From positions 124,001 to 188,000 of the forward strand of contig NZ_JACHJJ010000010.1 of the NCBI RefSeq assembly GCF_014203605.1: a stretch of 64,000 nucleotides of DNA, given 5' to 3'. This document shows positions 8,693 through 16,865 of this stretch, one piece after another. Position numbers and translations under genes: made by a program. Each line of letters opens with the position of its first letter. Position 1 is the stretch's first letter. Below the pieces are notes generated by a model, which saw only the letters and a program-made list of their open reading frames with translations, was not told the DNA's origin and did no database searches. The DNA comes from Thiemannella venezuelensis. GTDB lineage: Bacteria; Actinomycetota; Actinomycetes; Streptosporangiales; Streptosporangiaceae.

Positions 8693-10136
8693 TCGCGTAA
8701 CCGAACAGGGTGTCCCCGGCGGAGGTGGCGAAGGTCGCCGCCGTCGCGGGGCGCAGGCCGGGGTGGGCGCCCTTGCGCACGCTCCCGCGCAGCAGGGTGA
8801 GCCTGCCGTCGCCGGGGGCGGCGACGACGAGCCCTTGACCGGGGCCCCGCCCGGGGACGGCGGCCAGGGCCGCGCCGAAGTCCCCGCCGCCTCCGGTGAC
8901 CAGCAGGTCGTTCTGCTTCGTCAGGCCGCCGGAGCGGGTCCCGGCGAGCACCTGCACGGCGTTCTCGCCGGGCACCCCGATCGCCAGCTCGTCGTCGCCG
9001 TCGCCGTTGAAGTCGCCGGAGGCCAGGGCCGCGCCGAACCGGTCGGAGTAGCGGGGCCTGCCCTTCAGCCCCCGCTGCGACCAGGCCTCCGAGGTCGCGG
9101 TCCGCAGGCCGCCGCGCGCGCCGTAGACGACCACCACGGTGCCGTCGCCGTAGTCCATCGCCCGCTGGTTCGCGGTCAGTCCCTCGCCGGGCACCCCGAT
9201 CGCCAGGTCGCCGCGGCCGTCGGCGTTGAAGTCCCCGGTGGCCAGCGCGGCGCCGAAGGCGTCCCAGGGCTCGGCCCGTCCGGTGATCCACGGGCTGTCC
9301 TGGGTGAGCTGGACGGCCCTGCGGCGGCGCACGTCGAGCACGGTCACCGAGCCCTGCCCGTTCTTCAGGACCGTGTCGGCCGGAGCGCCCGCCGCGATCT
9401 CGGCCCGGCCGTCGCCGTCGAAGTCGCCGGTCGCGAGCACCGACCCGAACTGGTCGGTCGCGCGCTCGGACTGGTCCACCCAGCGGCTCTCCTGCGTGAT
9501 CACGTACGGCCTGCGCCCGGCGAGGCCGTACACGCCGACGCCGCCTCCGCCCAGCCCGGGGATCCCGATCACCAGCTCGTCGTCGCCGTCGCCGTCCAGG
9601 TCTCCGGCGGCCAGCGCGGCCCCGAACCGGTCCGGGCCGCGTCTGCGCCCCAGGTCGCCGGCGTCGAGTACGGCCCCGGGCCGCAGGCCGTCCGGTGAGC
9701 CCCTGAAGAGCTGCACGGTTCCGCGGCCGTCGGCGCCCGAGCCCGCCCGGTCCTCCTCGGAGACGCCCACGGCCAGGTCGGCGCAGCGGTCCCCGTCGAA
9801 GTCGCCGGTGGCCAGCGCCGAGCCGAACGCGTCTCCGGTCTCGGCCTCGCCGGGCACGCCGGGGCCGTCCTGGGTGAGCCGCCGTTCGGTTCGCATGCCG
9901 TACAGGATCGTGACGGAGCCGGCGCGGGCGTGCCCGCGCACCGTCGCGTACGGCGCGGCGACCGCGAGGTCGGCGCGGCCGTCGCCGTCGAAGTCGGAGG
10001 ACACGCCGGAGCAGGCCCGTCCGCCGGAGACCGGCCCGGAGAGCGGCGGCGCGGCCGCGGCCGGTGACGGGGAGGCGAGGGCGGCGGCGAGGAGGGAGGA
10101 GGCGAGGACGGGGGAGGCGAGGAGCGCGGCTCTCAT
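8673..10136 (-). CDS. Secreted FG-GAP (integrin-alpha-like) beta-propeller protein
   Basis: 487-residue exported protein with an alanine-rich signal peptide (MRAALLASPVLASSLLAAAL) and at least six FG-GAP/VCBS blades. Each has a calcium-binding loop of the form DFDGDGRADLAVG (for example DFDGDRCADLAVG, DLDGDGDDELVIG, DFNADGRGDLAIG, DFNGDGDDELAIG); a seventh blade is degenerate (VPGRGPGQGLVVAAPG). This predicts a calcium-stabilised beta-propeller at the cell surface, of unknown ligand. The start at 10136 is taken from the signal peptide. Its stop overlaps the end of the convergent small secreted gene. Confidence 0.85.
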   Translation of the reverse strand: MRAALLASPVLASSLLAAALASPSPAAAAPPLSGPVSGGRACSGVSSDFDGDGRADLAVAAPYATVRGHARAGSVTILYGMRTERRLTQDGPGVPGEAETGDAFGSALATGDFDGDRCADLAVGVSEEDRAGSGADGRGTVQLFRGSPDGLRPGAVLDAGDLGRRRGPDRFGAALAAGDLDGDGDDELVIGIPGLGGGGVGVYGLAGRRPYVITQESRWVDQSERATDQFGSVLATGDFDGDGRAEIAAGAPADTVLKNGQGSVTVLDVRRRRAVQLTQDSPWITGRAEPWDAFGAALATGDFNADGRGDLAIGVPGEGLTANQRAMDYGDGTVVVVYGARGGLRTATSEAWSQRGLKGRPRYSDRFGAALASGDFNGDGDDELAIGVPGENAVQVLAGTRSGGLTKQNDLLVTGGGGDFGAALAAVPGRGPGQGLVVAAPGDGRLTLLRGSVRKGAHPGLRPATAATFATSAGDTLFGYAITRSGS

Positions 10137-10230
10137 GCCTCCGATGGTCCCCGCGGTTCCGGACGGCCTCCCCACCGGGAGATGACGTGTCGGTGACCGG
10201 GGCGCGTAAAGAACGTGCCAGGATTGGAGT

Positions 10231-11463
10231 ATGGACATCGACCTTGCTGACCTGGGGTTCTGGCGGCGCCCGCTCACCGAGCGGCACGAGGCGTTCGCGC
10301 GGTTGCGACAGCTCGACCGGCCGGTGTTCTTCCCCGAGAAGCGGGTGCCGCTGCTCCGCTCCGGCAAGGGCTTCTACGCGCTGGTGCGGCATGCCGACGT
10401 GGTGGAGGCCAGCCGCAACGCCAAGGTGTTCTCCAGCGAGCCCGCGGTGACCAACCCCGAGCCGCCGGGCTGGGTGAAGCACGTGTTCGGCGAGTCGATG
10501 GTCAACATGGACGACCCCCGGCACGCCCGGCTGCGCCGCATCGTCTCCCGCGCGTTCAGCCCGAAGATGCTGGCGAACCTGCAGGGCGACATCGAGAAGG
10601 CGTGCGGGCGGATCGTCGACGACGCGGTGGCGGCCGGTCCCGGCGGCGACTTCGTGACCCAGGTGGCCGCCCGGCTGCCCATCCACGTCATCTGCGACAT
10701 GATGGGTATCCCCGACACGATCCGGGAGAAGGTCCACCGGCACGTCGACGTCTCCACCGCCTACACGGGGGTGCGGCCCAGCCTGCCGCAGACCCTCCGG
10801 ATGGCCGGGCAGAACATGCTCGCCCTGCTCGCCCTGCAGCGCATGGTGATCGAGCTGGGCCGGGAGCGCGCCCGGGAGCCCCGGGGCGACCTGGTCTCCG
10901 CCCTGGTCACCGCGAACGTCGACGGGGAGCGGCTGACCGACCGCGAGCTCGGCTCGTTCTTCGCGCTGCTGCTCGTCGCGGGCAACGAGACGGCCCGCAA
11001 CACCATGGCGCACGGCATCAAGCTGCTCACCGACCACCCGGAGCAGCGCGCGCTGCTGGCCGAGGACTTCGACGGGCGCATCGGCGGCGCGATCGAGGAG
11101 ATGGTCCGCTACGTCTCGCCCATCATGCAGTTCCGCCGGACCGTCACCCAGGACTACGACCTGCGCGGCCTGCACCTGAAGGCCGGGGACAAGGTCGTGC
11201 TCTTCTACGGCTCGGCCAACCGCGACGAGGAGGTCTTCCCCGACCCCGACCGCTTCGACATCACCCGCGACGCCAAGCCGCACGTCGGCTTCGGCGGTCC
11301 GGGCCCGCACTTCTGCCTGGGCGCCAACCTGGCCCGCCAGGAGATCCGCACCATGTTCCGGGAGCTGTTCACCCGGCTGCCGGAGATCCGCTCGGTGGGC
11401 GAGCCGGAGCTGCTGCTGTCCAACTTCGACAACAGCGTCCGCAGCCAGCGCTTCGCCTTCTGA
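10231..11463 (+). CDS. Cytochrome P450, CYP124/125/142-like clade
   Basis: 410-residue P450. I-helix LLLVAGNETARN carries the AGNET form of the oxygen-activation motif. The ExxR helix is EEMVRYV, and the heme loop FGGPGPHFCLGANLAR has the cysteine ligand at about residue 362. The AGNET motif and the C-terminal LLLSNFDNSVRSQRF resemble mycobacterial CYP124/125/142, which oxidise methyl-branched lipids and cholesterol side chains (family knowledge; substrate here unproven). No ferredoxin gene is adjacent. CAGGAT 7 nt before the ATG suggests a leaderless start. Confidence 0.9.
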   Translation: MDIDLADLGFWRRPLTERHEAFARLRQLDRPVFFPEKRVPLLRSGKGFYALVRHADVVEASRNAKVFSSEPAVTNPEPPGWVKHVFGESMVNMDDPRHARLRRIVSRAFSPKMLANLQGDIEKACGRIVDDAVAAGPGGDFVTQVAARLPIHVICDMMGIPDTIREKVHRHVDVSTAYTGVRPSLPQTLRMAGQNMLALLALQRMVIELGRERAREPRGDLVSALVTANVDGERLTDRELGSFFALLLVAGNETARNTMAHGIKLLTDHPEQRALLAEDFDGRIGGAIEEMVRYVSPIMQFRRTVTQDYDLRGLHLKAGDKVVLFYGSANRDEEVFPDPDRFDITRDAKPHVGFGGPGPHFCLGANLARQEIRTMFRELFTRLPEIRSVGEPELLLSNFDNSVRSQRFAF

Positions 11464-11484
11464 TCCGGCACCCCGGCGGGGCCC

Positions 11485-11490
11485 TAGGCT
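11485..11490 (+). promoter_or_regulatory. -10 box of a leaderless promoter
   Basis: TAGGCT lies 7 nt before the GTG at 11498. The spacing decides between two in-frame GTG codons (11492 and 11498) in favour of 11498. Confidence 0.55.
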
Positions 11491-11497
11491 CGTGGTC

Positions 11498-11986
11498 GTG
11501 ACGATCAAGAACGCGCACTGCTCATTCTGCGGCGCCTCCTTCGCCGTCGGCCAGGCGTGGCCGCGCACCTGCTCCGGCTGCGGGAACACCAGCTACCTCA
11601 ACCCGCTGCCGGTCGCGGTGATGGTGCTGCCCCTGGACGGCGGCCTGCTGGTGGTCCGCCGCGACATCGAACCGCGCCGCGGGGAGCTGGCCCTGCCCGG
11701 CGGCTTCATCGAGGTGGGCGAGTCCTGGCAGGAGGCGGCCGTCCGGGAGTTGCGTGAGGAGACGGGCGTCGTCGTCGACGCGGACGGCGTGCGGCTGCTC
11801 GACGTGCACAGCGCCCCCGACGGCACCGTGCTGATCTTCGCCCTGGGCCCGCGGACCGCCGCCGCCGGCCTGCCGCCGGTCGCGCCCACGGCCGAGGCGA
11901 CGGAGTGGCTGGTGATCGACGGGCAGCGGGAGCTGGCGTTCCCGCTGCACACCCGCGTCGTGGCGGAGTACTTCGGCGCGCGGTGA
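11498..11986 (+). CDS. Nudix hydrolase with N-terminal zinc ribbon
   Basis: 162-residue protein. An N-terminal zinc ribbon (CSFCG near 8-12 and CSGCG near 26-30) precedes a Nudix domain with a canonical box GGFIEVGESWQEAAVREL..EETG (about 65-87). This layout resembles the NADH-pyrophosphatase/ADP-ribose group, but the NudC SQPWPFPxS signature is absent, so the substrate is left open. The GTG start is chosen by the leaderless promoter spacing. Confidence 0.87.
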   Translation: MTIKNAHCSFCGASFAVGQAWPRTCSGCGNTSYLNPLPVAVMVLPLDGGLLVVRRDIEPRRGELALPGGFIEVGESWQEAAVRELREETGVVVDADGVRLLDVHSAPDGTVLIFALGPRTAAAGLPPVAPTAEATEWLVIDGQRELAFPLHTRVVAEYFGAR

Positions 11987-12096
11987 GCACGGCCGCGGCG
12001 GGGTGCTCCCGCGCGGGACGGGCCCGGGCGCCCGCGGCCGGGCCGGGGCCGGTCACGGGCGGAGCGTTCGCTCCCCGGTCCGGGGGGCCGATCCCG

Positions 12097-13542
12097 CTAC
12101 GCGTCCCCGCCGGCGGGAACGGCCGGCGGCGGGGCCTCGACCGGGCAGCTCGTGCACGGCCGGGAGACGGCCAGGACGTTCTCCCGGACGGTGAGGAAGG
12201 TGATCAGCGCGGAGACCGCCATCATCGCCGCGCCGACCAGCATCGTCGTGCGGAACCCCGGGGTGAACGCGGCCGCGGAGGTGAAGGCGTCACCGGTCAG
12301 CCCGGTCAGCGGCGGGATCGCGGCCACCGCGAGCAGACCGCCGGTGCGGGCCACGGCGTTGTTGACGCCGCTGGCCACCCCGGCGTACCGGTCCTCGACG
12401 GTGGCCAGCACGGTCGCGGTGAGCGGTGCGACCGCCGCCGACAGTCCCAGCCCGAACAGGGACGCCGGCAGCAGCACGTCCACCACGTAGCCGGAGCCCT
12501 CCCCGATCCGGGACATCCACAGCAGGGCGGCGGCGCAGAGCGCGATGCCCGCCGTCATCGGGATCCGCGGCCCGATCCGCTTGGCCGCCTCGCCCGCCCG
12601 CGCCGACAGCAGCAGCATCAGCACCGTCACCGGGATCATCGCCGATCCCGCCAGCAGCGGCGAGAAGCCCGAGGAGACCTGGAGCTGGACGACCAGCAGG
12701 AAGAACACCACGCCCATCGCGGCGTACATGACGAAGGTGACCGCGTTCACGGCGGTGAACACCCGGGACGCGAACACCCCGACCGGCACCAGGGCGTCCG
12801 GCGAGCGCCGGACCTGCACCCGGACGAACGCCGCGCCGAGGATCGTGCCCGCCACGAGCGGGAGCACGAGCAGGTCGACGAGCCCGTAGGTGATCCCGGC
12901 CAGGGCCGCGGCGGCCAGGACGGCGCCGAACACGTCGAACCGGCCGCCCGCCCCGGTGTCCCTGCTCTCCGGCACGTGCCGTACGGCCACCGCCACCACG
13001 ACCGCGGCCACCGGGAGATTGATCAGGAACACCCACCGCCAGCCGGCCGTGTCCACCAGCCACCCGCCGAGCAGCGGCCCGACCGCCGCCGCCACCCCGC
13101 CCAGCCCGGACCAGGCGCCGATCGCCCGGGGCCGGTCCTCGCGGTCGAAGGACGCCTGGATGATCGCCAGGGAGCCGGGGGTGAGCAGCGCCCCGCCCAC
13201 GCCCTGCAGCGCCCGGGCCGCGATCAGCGTCTCGACGTCGGGCGCCAGACCGCACAGGGCGGAGGCGAGCGCGAACCAGACGACGCCGGCGAGGAAGACC
13301 CTGCGCCTGCCGTACCGGTCGCCGAGCGAGCCGCCGAGCAGGATCAGGCCCGCGAGGGTGAGCGTGTAGGCGTTGACCGTCCACTGCAGCCCGGCCATGT
13401 CGGTGCCGAGGTCCGAGCCGAGCGCGGGCAGCGCGACGTTGACGGCGGTGCCGTCCAGCATGGCGACCCCCGAGCCCAGCACGGTGGCGAGCAGCACCCA
13501 CCGTCCGGCGGGCGAGGCGAACCGGATGCGGCCGTCGTCCAT
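12097..13542 (-). CDS. MFS transporter, DHA2 (14-helix) drug exporter type
   Basis: 481-residue membrane protein with about fourteen helices. Helix 1 has the DHA2 signature LDGTAVNVALPALG, helix 4 follows GSLGDRYGRRRVF (motif A), and motif C-like glycine/proline residues occur in helix 5 (PGSLAII). This layout fits proton-driven multidrug efflux pumps. The ATG at 13542 follows GAGAGGAC; an upstream extension is not supported. No adjacent TetR or MarR regulator points to a substrate. Confidence 0.87.
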   Translation of the reverse strand: MDDGRIRFASPAGRWVLLATVLGSGVAMLDGTAVNVALPALGSDLGTDMAGLQWTVNAYTLTLAGLILLGGSLGDRYGRRRVFLAGVVWFALASALCGLAPDVETLIAARALQGVGGALLTPGSLAIIQASFDREDRPRAIGAWSGLGGVAAAVGPLLGGWLVDTAGWRWVFLINLPVAAVVVAVAVRHVPESRDTGAGGRFDVFGAVLAAAALAGITYGLVDLLVLPLVAGTILGAAFVRVQVRRSPDALVPVGVFASRVFTAVNAVTFVMYAAMGVVFFLLVVQLQVSSGFSPLLAGSAMIPVTVLMLLLSARAGEAAKRIGPRIPMTAGIALCAAALLWMSRIGEGSGYVVDVLLPASLFGLGLSAAVAPLTATVLATVEDRYAGVASGVNNAVARTGGLLAVAAIPPLTGLTGDAFTSAAAFTPGFRTTMLVGAAMMAVSALITFLTVRENVLAVSRPCTSCPVEAPPPAVPAGGDA

Positions 13543-13708
13543 GGTGCCCGTCCTCTCCGACGCCCGCGTGCGGCGTCCGGCGATTCCCTGCCCGGAAGTC
13601 AGGGGGCAGGACCACCGCAACAACGGCGCCTGTCACATGATTCCCAGCCGGGCGCTCGCGAGACTCCTGTCGGAGAAGCCGGTCGAAAGGGGCAGGAGAG
13701 ATCGGTGA

Positions 13709-13723
13709 TCTCTGGTAGGACAT
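13709..13723 (+). promoter_or_regulatory. Conserved promoter-like motif, paralog unit 1
   Basis: TCTCTGGTAGGACAT, preceded by GATCGGTGA, ends 33 nt before the ATG at 13757. The same 15-mer at the same distance precedes units 2 and 5, with a two-base variant at unit 4. The TGGTAGGAC core could be an extended -10 element or a regulator site. Confidence 0.6.
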
Positions 13724-13756
13724 AGGCGTTCACCCCGATCTCGCAGAGGGACGCAG

Positions 13757-14650
13757 ATGACCGACAAGAGCTTGACGGAGGACGGCACCTGGAACCTGGC
13801 AGGTGATCCCTTCGAGCGCGCGGCCGAAGGGGAGGAGCCCTCGATCCGCCGGAAGTTCGACGACTTCATGGCCACCGGCGATCCCGGCCGGGTCCGCCGG
13901 ATCGTGGTGGGCTGGTGGGGAGCCGGTTACGAGGGCCGCTCGTCCGAGCTGCCGGTCAGGCTGCTGAGCGAGGCCGCCGACCGGCTGAAGAACGTGCGCT
14001 CGATCTACCTCGGCGACATCGGCCAGGAGATGTCGGAGATCTCCTGGATCGAGCACGGTGACGTCACCCCGCTGCTGGAGGCGTTCCCGAAGCTGGAGGG
14101 ACTGGCCATCCGGGGGAGCAGCGGCCTGGTCCTGCGGCCGGTGCGGCACGAGGCGCTGCGCACGCTGGAGTTCGAGAGCGGCGGCCTGCCCGCCGAGGTC
14201 GTCCGGGCCGTCGGGGAGTCGGAGCTCCCCGCGCTGGAGGACCTGGACATGTGGCTCGGCGTCGACGAGTACGGCGGCGACGCCACCGTGGCCGACCTGG
14301 AGGCGATCCTGTCGGGGGAGCGGCTGCCCGCCCTGCGGCACCTGGGACTGCGGAACAGCGAGATCCAGGACGAGATCGCCGCGGCGGTGGCGTCCGCGCC
14401 GGTGGTGGCCCGGCTGGAGGCGCTCAGCCTCGGCATGGGCACGCTGAGCGACGCGGGCGCCGAGGCGCTGCTGTCCGGCCAGCCGCTGACGCATCTCAAG
14501 CGGCTGGACCTGAGCCACCACTACCTGACCGACGCGATGATCGAACGCGTCCGCGAGGCGCTGGCGGGAGTCGAGGTCGACCTGTCCGACCGCCAGGAGG
14601 ACGAGGAGGACGACGAGGACGTCTGGCGCTACGTCGCGGTATCGGAGTGA
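13757..14650 (+). CDS. STM4015 family LRR protein, paralog 1
   Basis: 297-residue protein matching the uncharacterised STM4015 family as I recall it. The conserved body includes SEISWIEHGDVTPLLEAFP (about residues 95-113), VRHEALRTLEFESGGLP, WLGVDEYGGDATVADLE, ERLPALRHLGL, DEIAAAVASAPVVARLE, LTHLKRLDLSHHYLTDAM, and the tail RYVAVSE. The repeating LxxLxLxxx spacing indicates a leucine-rich-repeat solenoid. Its N-terminus (MTDKSLTEDGTW) is shorter than and different from the other copies. First of five tandem copies upstream of the STM4014-STM4011 genes. Own promoter-like motif. Function unknown. Confidence 0.85.
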   Translation: MTDKSLTEDGTWNLAGDPFERAAEGEEPSIRRKFDDFMATGDPGRVRRIVVGWWGAGYEGRSSELPVRLLSEAADRLKNVRSIYLGDIGQEMSEISWIEHGDVTPLLEAFPKLEGLAIRGSSGLVLRPVRHEALRTLEFESGGLPAEVVRAVGESELPALEDLDMWLGVDEYGGDATVADLEAILSGERLPALRHLGLRNSEIQDEIAAAVASAPVVARLEALSLGMGTLSDAGAEALLSGQPLTHLKRLDLSHHYLTDAMIERVREALAGVEVDLSDRQEDEEDDEDVWRYVAVSE

Positions 14651-14677
14651 CCGGTCCCGGGGCCGGAATGTCGGAGA

Positions 14678-14692
14678 TCTCTGGTAGGACAT
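14678..14692 (+). promoter_or_regulatory. Conserved promoter-like motif, paralog unit 2
   Basis: TCTCTGGTAGGACAT preceded by TGTCGGAGA ends 33 nt before an ATG at 14726, not before the ATG used by the present gene at 14836. This suggests that 14726 was the ancestral start of this copy. Confidence 0.6.
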
Positions 14693-14725
14693 GATCCGTT
14701 GTGTTTCGCCTGACGGGAGCCACGG

Positions 14726-14839
14726 ATGGACCATGCCGAGTTCGACGACCGCGATGACGGCTCCCACCGGTGCGGCGACGCCGTTCCGCCGGCCGCGGCC
14801 CTTCCCGGCGCCGTGCCACCGGGAGGGGTGACCGGATGA
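14726..14839 (+). CDS. 37-codon upstream ORF, probable relic N-terminus of paralog 2
   Basis: Begins MDHAEFDDRDD, matching the N-termini of paralogs 4 (MDRTEFNDH) and 5 (MDYSEFDDR). GGGAG lies 6 nt upstream, the same spacing as in those copies. The frame then diverges and ends in TGA at 14837-14839, which overlaps the paralog 2 start as ATGA. It could be a translated leader coupled to paralog 2, or a remnant left by an indel near the start of the gene. Confidence 0.5.
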   Translation: MDHAEFDDRDDGSHRCGDAVPPAAALPGAVPPGGVTG

Positions 14840-15777
14840 CACGTGCCGCTCTGTGCAGGTTCGGCACTCTGCCGGTGGACCGCTTTCCCTGCCTCGCCGA
14901 CGTCGACGAGGAGGAGTCCGAGGAGCATCCCCGCGCGGAGGCGTGGTCGCTCTGGCTGAACGAGTACTACGACGACGGGGAGGAGTCCTTCGAGGACTAC
15001 TTCGCCCGCTTCGTCGGCGAGGTGGACACCACCGCGGTCCGCGAGCTGACCTTCGAGATGTGGGGGTCGCCGCACGAGTCGTCGGAACAGGCCGTACGGC
15101 TGCTCTCCGGGGCGGCGGACCGGTTCCCGGCGCTGCGGCTGATCGCGCTCGGCGACATCCCCTACGACGAGTGCGAGATCTCCTGGATCAGGCACGGCGA
15201 CATCACCCCGCTGCTGGAGGCGTTCCCGAAGCTGGAGGTTCTGGAGGTCAGAGGGGGCGACGGGCTCCGGCTGCGTCCGGTGCGGCACGGGAGCCTGAAG
15301 GTCCTGCGGTTCGAGTCGGGCGGCCTGCCAGGGCGTGTGGCCCGGGCGGTCGGCGCGTCGGAACTCCCCGCCCTGGAGCACCTGGAGCTCTGGCTCGGCG
15401 TCTCCGACTACGGCGGTGACACCACCGTGGAGGACCTGGAGGCGATCCTCGCAGGCGAACGGCTGCCCGCCCTGCGGCACCTGGGGTTGCAGGACAGCGA
15501 GATCCAGGACGAGATCGCCGCGGCCGTCGCCGCGGCCCCGGTCGTCGCCCGTCTGGGGACGCTCGCGCTGTCGATGGGCGCCCTGGGCGACGCGGGGGCG
15601 GAGGCGCTGCTGTTCGGCCAGCCGCTGACCCGTCTCAAGCGGCTGGACCTGAGCCACCACTACCTGAGCGACGCCATGGCCCGGCGACTCCGCGGGGCGC
15701 TGCCCGGGGTCGAGGTGGACCTGTCCGGCCAGGAGCGCGTCAGGAACGACCGGCGCTACGTGGCGGTCTCCGAATGA
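14836..15777 (+). CDS. STM4015 family LRR protein, paralog 2
   Basis: 313-residue STM4015-type protein. The N-terminal FGTLPVDRFPCLADVDEEE corresponds to the GLPV..FP segment usual in this family, followed by an acidic segment and the common LRR body (CEISWIRHGDITPLLEAFP, VRHGSLKVLRFESGGLP, WLGVSDYGGDTTVEDLE, DLSHHYLSDAM), ending RYVAVSE. GGAGG lies 9 nt upstream of the ATG, which overlaps the short upstream ORF (ATGA). Its stop overlaps the start of paralog 3 (ATGA), so these two are translationally coupled. A 65-bp stretch is identical to paralog 3. Confidence 0.85.
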   Translation: MTRAALCRFGTLPVDRFPCLADVDEEESEEHPRAEAWSLWLNEYYDDGEESFEDYFARFVGEVDTTAVRELTFEMWGSPHESSEQAVRLLSGAADRFPALRLIALGDIPYDECEISWIRHGDITPLLEAFPKLEVLEVRGGDGLRLRPVRHGSLKVLRFESGGLPGRVARAVGASELPALEHLELWLGVSDYGGDTTVEDLEAILAGERLPALRHLGLQDSEIQDEIAAAVAAAPVVARLGTLALSMGALGDAGAEALLFGQPLTRLKRLDLSHHYLSDAMARRLRGALPGVEVDLSGQERVRNDRRYVAVSE

Positions 15778-16769
15778 GCGATCCGTACGGCGAGGCGGGC
15801 CGGGGCGGCCCGGAATCCCCGGCCGGAGGGGCGTGGGACGGCTGGTTCCCGTCCGCCGCCGAGTTCTACGGCTACCGGAGCCACTACGCCGGGTTGCCCC
15901 TGGTGGCCCCGGACGAGGCCGGCGCCGGGACCGTGACGGACCCCGGAGCCGTCGCCTGGCTGATGTACCACGAGGAGATCGACGGTGTCTGCGAGGGGTT
16001 CGTGCGCGGTGACCGCGCCGAGCACGCCCGGGCGATAGTGATCAACGGGTGGGACGACCCGATCGAGGACGGCCCGGACGACGTCATCGGTGTCCTCACG
16101 GAGAACGCGGACCGGCTGCCCCGCCTGCGTTCGATCTTCCTGGGGGACATCCCCGCCGAGGCGTGCGAGATCTCCTGGATCAAGCAGACCGACGTGACGC
16201 CGCTGCTGGAGGCGTTCCCGCTGCTGGAGCGGTTCGAGGTCAGGGGCGGGGACGGGCTCCGGCTGCGTCCGGTGCGGCACGGGAGCCTGAAGGTCCTGCG
16301 GTTCGAGTCGGGCGGGCTGCCCGGATCCGTGGCGCGGGCGGTGGGCGAGTGCGACCTGCCCGGGCTGGAGCACCTGGAGCTGTGGCTCGGCGTCTCCCAC
16401 TACGGCGGTGACGCCACCGCGGCGGACCTGGAGGGGATTTTCTCCGGAGAGCGGTTGCCCGCGCTGCGCCGCCTGGGGCTGCGCGACAGCGAGTTCCAGG
16501 ACGAGATCGCCGCCGCGGTGGCGTCGGCCCCGGTGGTGGCCCGGCTGGAGGCGCTCAGCCTCGCCATGGGCACCCTGTCCGATGCCGGCGCCGAGGCGCT
16601 GCTGTCGGGCCAGCCGCTGACCCACCTGCGCGCGCTCGACCTGCACCACCACTACCTGAGCGACGGGATGATGGAGCGCGTCCGGCGGGCTCTGCCCGGC
16701 GTCGAGGTGGACCTGTCGCAGCAGGCGGACATCATCGAGGGCGAGCGCTACGTGGCGGTGTCGGAGTGA
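15774..16769 (+). CDS. STM4015 family LRR protein, paralog 3
   Basis: 331-residue STM4015-type protein, the only copy of the five without its own promoter motif; it starts inside the paralog 2 stop codon (ATGA). The N-terminal 80 residues (Gly/Pro-rich, then YRSHYAGLPLVAPDEA) are unique among the copies. From about residue 125 on (ACEISWIKQTDVTPLLEAFP) it is nearly the same as the others and ends ERYVAVSE. Function unknown; see the cluster finding. Confidence 0.85.
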   Translation: MSDPYGEAGRGGPESPAGGAWDGWFPSAAEFYGYRSHYAGLPLVAPDEAGAGTVTDPGAVAWLMYHEEIDGVCEGFVRGDRAEHARAIVINGWDDPIEDGPDDVIGVLTENADRLPRLRSIFLGDIPAEACEISWIKQTDVTPLLEAFPLLERFEVRGGDGLRLRPVRHGSLKVLRFESGGLPGSVARAVGECDLPGLEHLELWLGVSHYGGDATAADLEGIFSGERLPALRRLGLRDSEFQDEIAAAVASAPVVARLEALSLAMGTLSDAGAEALLSGQPLTHLRALDLHHHYLSDGMMERVRRALPGVEVDLSQQADIIEGERYVAVSE

Positions 16770-16818
16770 CCCCGTGCGGATCCGCCCGTGGCGTCCGGGA
16801 TGTCAGGGGTGTCGGTGG

Positions 16819-16833
16819 TTTCTGGTAGGACAG
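16819..16833 (+). promoter_or_regulatory. Conserved promoter-like motif, paralog unit 4
   Basis: TTTCTGGTAGGACAG, two bases different from the other three copies and preceded by GTGTCGGTGG, ends 32 nt before the ATG at 16866. Confidence 0.55.
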
Positions 16834-16865
16834 GGTCCACTGTTCCCGCCCCTCAGGAGCCATGG

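Noticed and set aside
8614-11589. A 991-codon minus-strand open frame across the P450 and FG-GAP genes
   Set aside because: Its translation is Arg/Gly/Pro-rich with no domain, while other frames of the same DNA encode clear FG-GAP and P450 proteins.
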